DNA of 64,000 nt, from NCBI RefSeq assembly GCF_900115595.1, contig NZ_FOXA01000005.1, forward strand, positions 62,001 through 126,000, written 5' to 3'. Position 1 is the stretch's first letter, and every line of letters starts with the position of its first letter. Origin of the DNA: Tranquillimonas alkanivorans. Its GTDB lineage: Bacteria > Pseudomonadota > Alphaproteobacteria > Rhodobacterales > Rhodobacteraceae. Below, in pieces: positions 60,072 to 64,000 of this stretch. A program made the position numbers and the translations under genes. Under the pieces are notes generated by a model. That model worked only from the letters and a program-made list of their open reading frames with translations. It did no database searches and was not told the DNA's origin.

Positions 60072-60481
60072 TGCGGCTGCGGCGCGGCTGGACGGCCGCC
60101 TTGTGTCTTCTGGCATCCCCCGCCCTCGGGCAGGGGGCGTTCGACGGGCTCTACATGCCGTCGCCCACGACCGACTGCTCGGTCAGCGGAGTCGAGGGCG
60201 GGGCACTGCGCATCGAGGAGGGCGTGTTCTACGGCGTCGAGAGCGAGTGCCGCATGACCCAGCCGGTCGACGTGCGGGACATGAACGCGCAGCTTTTCGA
60301 CATGGAGTGCGAAGGCGAGGGGCTGGAGTGGACCCAGCGCGCCTTCGTCATGGCCGCCGCCGACGGCGGGCTGGTGATGGCGTGGGACGGCTTTGCCTTC
60401 AAGTACGACCGGTGCCCCGACGGTGCGCTGACCGGCACCGTCACGCGCGCCGATGAGATCGGGGTCACCAACGGCGAATGA
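60071..60481 (+). CDS. Hypothetical secreted protein (136 aa)
   Basis: This 136-residue protein has a Sec signal (LRRGWTAALCLLASPALGQG). The mature part has five Cys residues (TDCSVSGVEGG, ESECRMTQPVDV, FDMECEGEGLEW, YDRCPDGALTG, the others in the signal), suggesting two disulfides, and GAFDGLYMPSPTTDC at its start. I know no domain for it. Its ATG shares one base with the mlaC stop (TGATG), which ties it to the lipid-transport pair. Confidence 0.75.
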   Translation: MRLRRGWTAALCLLASPALGQGAFDGLYMPSPTTDCSVSGVEGGALRIEEGVFYGVESECRMTQPVDVRDMNAQLFDMECEGEGLEWTQRAFVMAAADGGLVMAWDGFAFKYDRCPDGALTGTVTRADEIGVTNGE

Positions 60482-60490
60482 GCGGCCTGC

Positions 60491-62659
60491 TCAGTTGCCC
60501 AGGATCTCGCCAAGCACATCCAAGATCACGCGCTCGACAACGTTGTCCCCCTGCTCGCGCCGCGGCTGACGCGGCGCGGCGTTGCGACTGTCGGCGGCCC
60601 GTTCGCTGTTGGCCGTCATCGGCACGGGCGGGTCCATCGGCAGCGGGCGGGGCGGCAGGCCCTCGTGCACGCGCTCCATCGTCTCGCGCCAGATCTCGGC
60701 GGGCAGCCCGCCGCCGGTGACGCCGGTCAGCGGGGTGTTGTCGTCGTAGCCCATCCAGACGCCCGCGACGTAGTCAGCGGTGAACCCCAGGAACCAAGCG
60801 TCCCGCGCCGCCTGCGTCGTGCCCGTCTTGCCCGCCGCCTCGCGCCCCGACAGCTTCGCGCGTGCGCCGGTCCCGCCGTCGACCACCTGGCTCATCATGT
60901 AGACGAGTTGCCGCGCGGCCTCGGTCGAGATCACGCGCTCGCCCAGCCCCCCGTCCTGCCCGATCAGCGGATCGTCGTCGCCCTGGAGAGTCAGCTCGGT
61001 CAGGCCGTACGGGTCGACGGACGTGCCGCCGTTCAGGATACCGGCATAGGCGCCCGTCATCTCCAGCAGGCTCGACTCCGAGGTCCCCAGTGCCAGCGCG
61101 GGGCCGTTGGCGAGCGTGCTGTCGATGCCGAAATCCTCGGCCACCTTCTTCACGTTGTCGCGGCCCACCGCTTCGCTCACCTTCACGGCGGGGATGTTCA
61201 GCGACTGCTTCAGCGCCTCGGTCAGCGTCACGCGGCCGTGAAACCGGTTGTCGTAGTTGCTGGGCGACCACGGGCCCGAGCCGGGGATCCGGATGGTCAG
61301 CGGCTCGTCCACCACCGTGTCACGCGGAGAGTGCCCCAGCTCGAGCGCGGTGGCATAGACGAACGGCTTGAAGGCCGAGCCGGTCTGCCGCTTGGCCATG
61401 ACCGCACGGTTGAACTGGCCGGCCACGCCCTTGAACTTGCGTCCGCCGACCATGGCGCGCACCGCGCCGTCCGCCGACATCACAACGATCGCGGCCTGCG
61501 CCTTCGAGCCGTCGCGGACCTTGTTCTCGAACACGGCGCGCAGCGCGCCCTCGGCCGCCCGCTGGATGGCGGGGTCGAAGGTCGTGCGCATGATCACGTC
61601 CTCGGTCGTGTCGCTGCCCACGAAGGGCGGGGCGGTGTCGATGACCCAATCCGCGAAATAGCCGCCGGCGCGCGCCTCGGCCGCCTCGGACAGGCGGGCG
61701 GGGTGGGCGAGCGCGTAGTCGGCCTGCGCCTCGGTTAGGTAGCCCTGATCCTCCATCAGCCCGAGGATGACCATCGCGCGGTTCTGACTTCGCTCGAGAT
61801 TGTTGGTGGGCGCGTAACGTGTCGGCGCGACCAGCAGGCCCGCCAGCATTGCGGCCTCGGCCGGCTCGACCTCGTTCGCGGACTTGCCGAAATAGCGCTG
61901 CGCCGCCGCTTCGAACCCGCGCGAGCCTGCGCCCAGGAAGGCGCGATTGACGTAGATCGTCAGGATCTCGTCCTTGGTATACTTTGTCTCCATCGCCAGC
62001 GCATAGACGGCTTCCTTGATCTTGCGCCAAAGCGAGGTCTCGCGGCAGTCGCTCTCGTACTCGGTCTCGTTCGCCCAGACGTCGGGGTCGTACGGCACGC
62101 CGAGGCACAGAAGCTTCGCCGTCTGCTGCGTGATGGTGGAACCGCCGTGGCCCGACAGAGGACCGCGCCCCTCTCTCAAGTTGATCCTGATGGCACTGGC
62201 GATGCCGACGGGATCGACGCCGGGATGGTTGTAGAAACGCTTGTCCTCGGTCGCGACGATGGCGTTCCGCAGGTGCTCCGAGATCGTGTCCGCCGTGATC
62301 TGCCCGCCAAACTGTTCGCCGCGCCAGGCGAAGATCTCGCCATGCCGGTCGAGTAGCGTCACCGATCCGCGCGAACGTCCGTCCAGCAGGGCGTGCGCCG
62401 GTGGAAGCGTGGTATAGACATAGAAGACGGCGGCACCGATCAGCAGGCCCACGACCAGCGCGCTGCGCCAGGCTAAGCGCCAGACCAGCCCGAACAGCCA
62501 GCGAAACAGCGCGCCGAGCAGCCCCAAGGGGCCACGCCGGCGCGAAGCGGCCTTGCGGCGCGCCGGCTTCCGTTTCGCCTTACCGGTCATTTTCTGCGCC
62601 TTGCGTCCTGCCCGACGGTCCGCCACGAGGGGCGGCTTCTTTTTGCCGGAACGCTGCAT
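60491..62659 (-). CDS. Penicillin-binding protein, class A (transglycosylase/transpeptidase)
   Basis: This 722-residue bifunctional enzyme polymerises and crosslinks peptidoglycan. A very basic cytoplasmic start (about 60 residues) is followed by one membrane helix (ALVVGLLIGAAVFYVYTTLP). The GT51 domain has the catalytic VATEDKRFYNHPGVDP and GHGGSTITQQTAKLL. The transpeptidase has SxxK at Ser428-Lys431 (GSAFKPF), SLN in LKQSLNIPAV and KTG in AAGKTGTTQ. It resembles the PBP1A/PBP2C-like group of alphaproteobacteria. It converges with the Mla-linked gene, 9 bp away. Confidence 0.94.
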   Translation of the reverse strand: MQRSGKKKPPLVADRRAGRKAQKMTGKAKRKPARRKAASRRRGPLGLLGALFRWLFGLVWRLAWRSALVVGLLIGAAVFYVYTTLPPAHALLDGRSRGSVTLLDRHGEIFAWRGEQFGGQITADTISEHLRNAIVATEDKRFYNHPGVDPVGIASAIRINLREGRGPLSGHGGSTITQQTAKLLCLGVPYDPDVWANETEYESDCRETSLWRKIKEAVYALAMETKYTKDEILTIYVNRAFLGAGSRGFEAAAQRYFGKSANEVEPAEAAMLAGLLVAPTRYAPTNNLERSQNRAMVILGLMEDQGYLTEAQADYALAHPARLSEAAEARAGGYFADWVIDTAPPFVGSDTTEDVIMRTTFDPAIQRAAEGALRAVFENKVRDGSKAQAAIVVMSADGAVRAMVGGRKFKGVAGQFNRAVMAKRQTGSAFKPFVYATALELGHSPRDTVVDEPLTIRIPGSGPWSPSNYDNRFHGRVTLTEALKQSLNIPAVKVSEAVGRDNVKKVAEDFGIDSTLANGPALALGTSESSLLEMTGAYAGILNGGTSVDPYGLTELTLQGDDDPLIGQDGGLGERVISTEAARQLVYMMSQVVDGGTGARAKLSGREAAGKTGTTQAARDAWFLGFTADYVAGVWMGYDDNTPLTGVTGGGLPAEIWRETMERVHEGLPPRPLPMDPPVPMTANSERAADSRNAAPRQPRREQGDNVVERVILDVLGEILGN

Positions 62660-62927
62660 TCCCGGTCCCCGCTGCCTGCCTGCTGCCGCTGACCATACAG
62701 GTAGGGGCGGAGGATGTGGATACGAAGCCGGCCTCGCCTGACCATTTTATGATCTGCTCAATAAATGTGCGCGTGGATATGATTGTGCAAAAATTGTGCA
62801 ACATGCCTTGGAATCCGCCCGTCGCGTCACCCCCTCGATCTTGAGTCGTCCGCCCGCCCGCCGCCTTTTGCGAAGCGTGAACTCTCTGCGGCGTGCCCCG
62901 GTCGCCGCTCAACGGAAGGGGACAGAC
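62660..62927 (+). promoter_or_regulatory. glnK promoter region with AT-rich direct repeats
   Basis: This gap holds an AT-rich patch with two direct copies of ATTGTGCAA at 62782-62790 and 62793-62801, 11 bp apart. GG at 62775-62776 is followed by GC at 62787-62788 (GG-N10-GC), the spacing of a sigma-54 promoter, but Rhodobacter NtrC is known to work with sigma-70 too. I cannot decide the type. No gene is visible. Confidence 0.4.
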
Positions 62928-63266
62928 GTGAAACTGATCATTGCAGCGATCAAGCCGTTCAAGCTCGAGGAGGTGCGCGAGGCGCTCACCTCCATCGGCG
63001 TACGCGGCATGATGGTGACCGAGATCAAGGGCTTCGGCTCGCAGTCCGGCCACACCGAGATCTACCGCGGCGCAGAGTACGCGGTGAATTTCGTGCCGAA
63101 GGTGAAGCTGGAGATCGCGGTGGGGGACGCGATGGCCGAGCAGGTCGTCGAGACCATCGCCACCACCGCCAAGACCGACAAGATCGGCGACGGCAAGATC
63201 TTCGTCCTCGACGTGGAGAGCGCCATGCGCGTGCGCACCGGCGAAACCAACGAAGAAGCGCTGTGA
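62928..63266 (+). CDS. glnK: Nitrogen regulatory protein P-II
   Basis: This 112-residue signal protein reports nitrogen and 2-oxoglutarate status and blocks AmtB under ammonium excess. The uridylylation site Tyr51 lies in the T-loop SGHTEIYRGAEYAVNFVPKV, and the C-terminal DGKIFVLDVESAMRVRTGE is standard. The start is a GTG with GGAAGGGG 6 bp upstream. I name it glnK because amtB follows 40 bp downstream, the usual glnK-amtB pair; glnB is the alternative name for a paralogue. Confidence 0.93.
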   Translation: MKLIIAAIKPFKLEEVREALTSIGVRGMMVTEIKGFGSQSGHTEIYRGAEYAVNFVPKVKLEIAVGDAMAEQVVETIATTAKTDKIGDGKIFVLDVESAMRVRTGETNEEAL

Positions 63267-63306
63267 CCCGGCGCTGAAAGTTCCTGAGACACAGAGGGGA
63301 AACTCT

Positions 63307-64000
63307 ATGAAACTGAAATCCTCGATCGCTTTGGCGGTGCTCGCCACCGCGGCGACGGTTCAGCCGGGCCTTGCGCAGGAGGCGGCCGTGCTCGTGGACG
63401 AGACGCCGCTGAACACCGAGATCGGCTATATCTTCACCACGTTCATGTTCCTGGTGGCCGGCTTCCTGGTGTTCTGGATGGCCGCGGGCTTCACCATGCT
63501 CGAGGCCGGGCTGGTGCGGCAGAAGAACACGACGATGCAGCTCATGAAGAACATGGGCCTCTTCTCGCTCGCCGCGATCATGTACTACCTCGTCGGCTAC
63601 AACCTGATGTACCCGGGCGATGGCTGGGCCATCGACGGCTGGCTCGGCGCTTTCTCGATTGCCTCGCTCGAGCCGGTGGGCCTGGCCGACACCGAAACCG
63701 ATCTGACCTATGCCTCCGTCGGTTCGGACTTCTTCTTCCAGCTGATGTTCTGCGCCACCACCGCCTCGATCGTGTCGGGTGCGCTGGCCGAGCGGATCAA
63801 GCTGTGGCCGTTCCTGATCTTCGTCGTCATCCTCACCGGCCTGATCTACCCGATCCAGGCAAGCTGGAAGTGGGGCGGCGGCTACCTCGACTCGGCGCTG
63901 GGCTTTCAGGACTTCGCCGGCTCGACCGTCGTGCACTCGGTCGGTGGCTGGGCCGCCCTGGCGGGCGCGCTGATCCTCGGGCCGCGCATCGGCAAGTACA
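63307..64000 (+). CDS. amtB: Ammonium transporter AmtB, 5' part (runs past window end)
   Basis: The frame from 63307 stays open to the window end (231 codons seen). A signal peptide (MKLKSSIALAVLATAATVQP, cut after LAQ) is followed by membrane helices: FTTFMFLVAGFLVFWMAAGF, then MKNMGLFSLAAIMYYLVGYN. Amt signatures are present (FCATTASIVSGALAERI; DFAGSTVVHSVGGWAALAGA, which carries one pore His). The product is a trimeric ammonium channel gated by the adjacent GlnK. The C-terminal half lies outside. Confidence 0.93.
   Translation, partial: MKLKSSIALAVLATAATVQPGLAQEAAVLVDETPLNTEIGYIFTTFMFLVAGFLVFWMAAGFTMLEAGLVRQKNTTMQLMKNMGLFSLAAIMYYLVGYNLMYPGDGWAIDGWLGAFSIASLEPVGLADTETDLTYASVGSDFFFQLMFCATTASIVSGALAERIKLWPFLIFVVILTGLIYPIQASWKWGGGYLDSALGFQDFAGSTVVHSVGGWAALAGALILGPRIGKY

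Overview
The window is a 64 kb piece of a GC-rich alphaproteobacterial chromosome, almost certainly from the Rhodobacteraceae (Roseobacter/Rhodobacter group). This rests on the contiguous TCA-cycle block (lpd, sucB, sucA, sucD, sucC, mdh, then sdhCDAB), a class I lysyl-tRNA synthetase, a TIGR02300 'FYDLN' protein, a DUF1737/NnrU pair, ethylmalonyl-CoA-pathway genes placed between mdh and sdh, and a LexA box of the GTTC-N7-GTTC type. Nearly every gene looks vertically inherited: no insertion sequence, phage, CRISPR array or rRNA operon is visible, and there is one tRNA gene.

Layout. Bases 1-2278 hold the end of an EnvC-like gene, ctpA and rppH. Bases 2368-5566 hold a C-terminally shortened dnaE2 under a LexA-like operator, then tRNA-Ala(GGC). 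Bases 5661-7521 hold FYDLN, a YgjP-like metallopeptidase and a GntR regulator. Bases 7655-19706 are the minus-strand TCA block: lpd, a four-gene MAPEG/cupin operon, sucB, sucA, DUF805, sucD, a secreted protein, sucC and mdh. Bases 19906-27701 run on the plus strand: a TauE-type permease, an mcl2-like lyase, nnrU, DUF1737, mesaconyl-CoA hydratase, then sdhC-D-A, two small lipoproteins and sdhB. Bases 28274-32067 hold a DoeA-like M24 hydrolase, an ArgE-like deacetylase, a branched-chain aminotransferase and uspA. Bases 32113-37273 hold two small genes, lysK, pnp and rpsO. Bases 37433-49608 hold a predicted haloacetate dehalogenase, an acidic repeat protein, DUF1643, folC-accD, a CPBP protease, ilvD, an old-yellow-enzyme reductase with a LysR gene, and an OmpA-like protein. 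Bases 49793-64000 hold cinA, sfsA, map, rsmD, a ferredoxin reductase, a peroxiredoxin, phhB, a GDPD/RidA pair, mlaA-mlaC, a class A PBP, and glnK with the start of amtB.

How the genes work together. The suc operon and the sdh operon, which run in opposite directions, carry the 2-oxoglutarate to fumarate part of the cycle. Each is preceded by two copies of the palindrome GTGATCAC exactly 21 bp apart, followed by a shared AAATGCGT-NN-AAAT element, so one regulator probably controls both. The malyl-CoA and mesaconyl-CoA enzymes link acetyl-CoA assimilation to this block. Small secreted or membrane proteins of unknown function are built into the TCA operons, several by 1-4 bp stop/start overlaps.

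The main structure not explained by genes is a dispersed intergenic element. Five copies each have one or two GC hairpins followed by a 22-bp core, GGATATTT-N4-ACCRRAGATG. No wholly new multi-gene system could be proven. The best candidates for follow-up are the tandem operators, the dispersed element, the shortened dnaE2 and the uncharacterised partners in the TCA operons.
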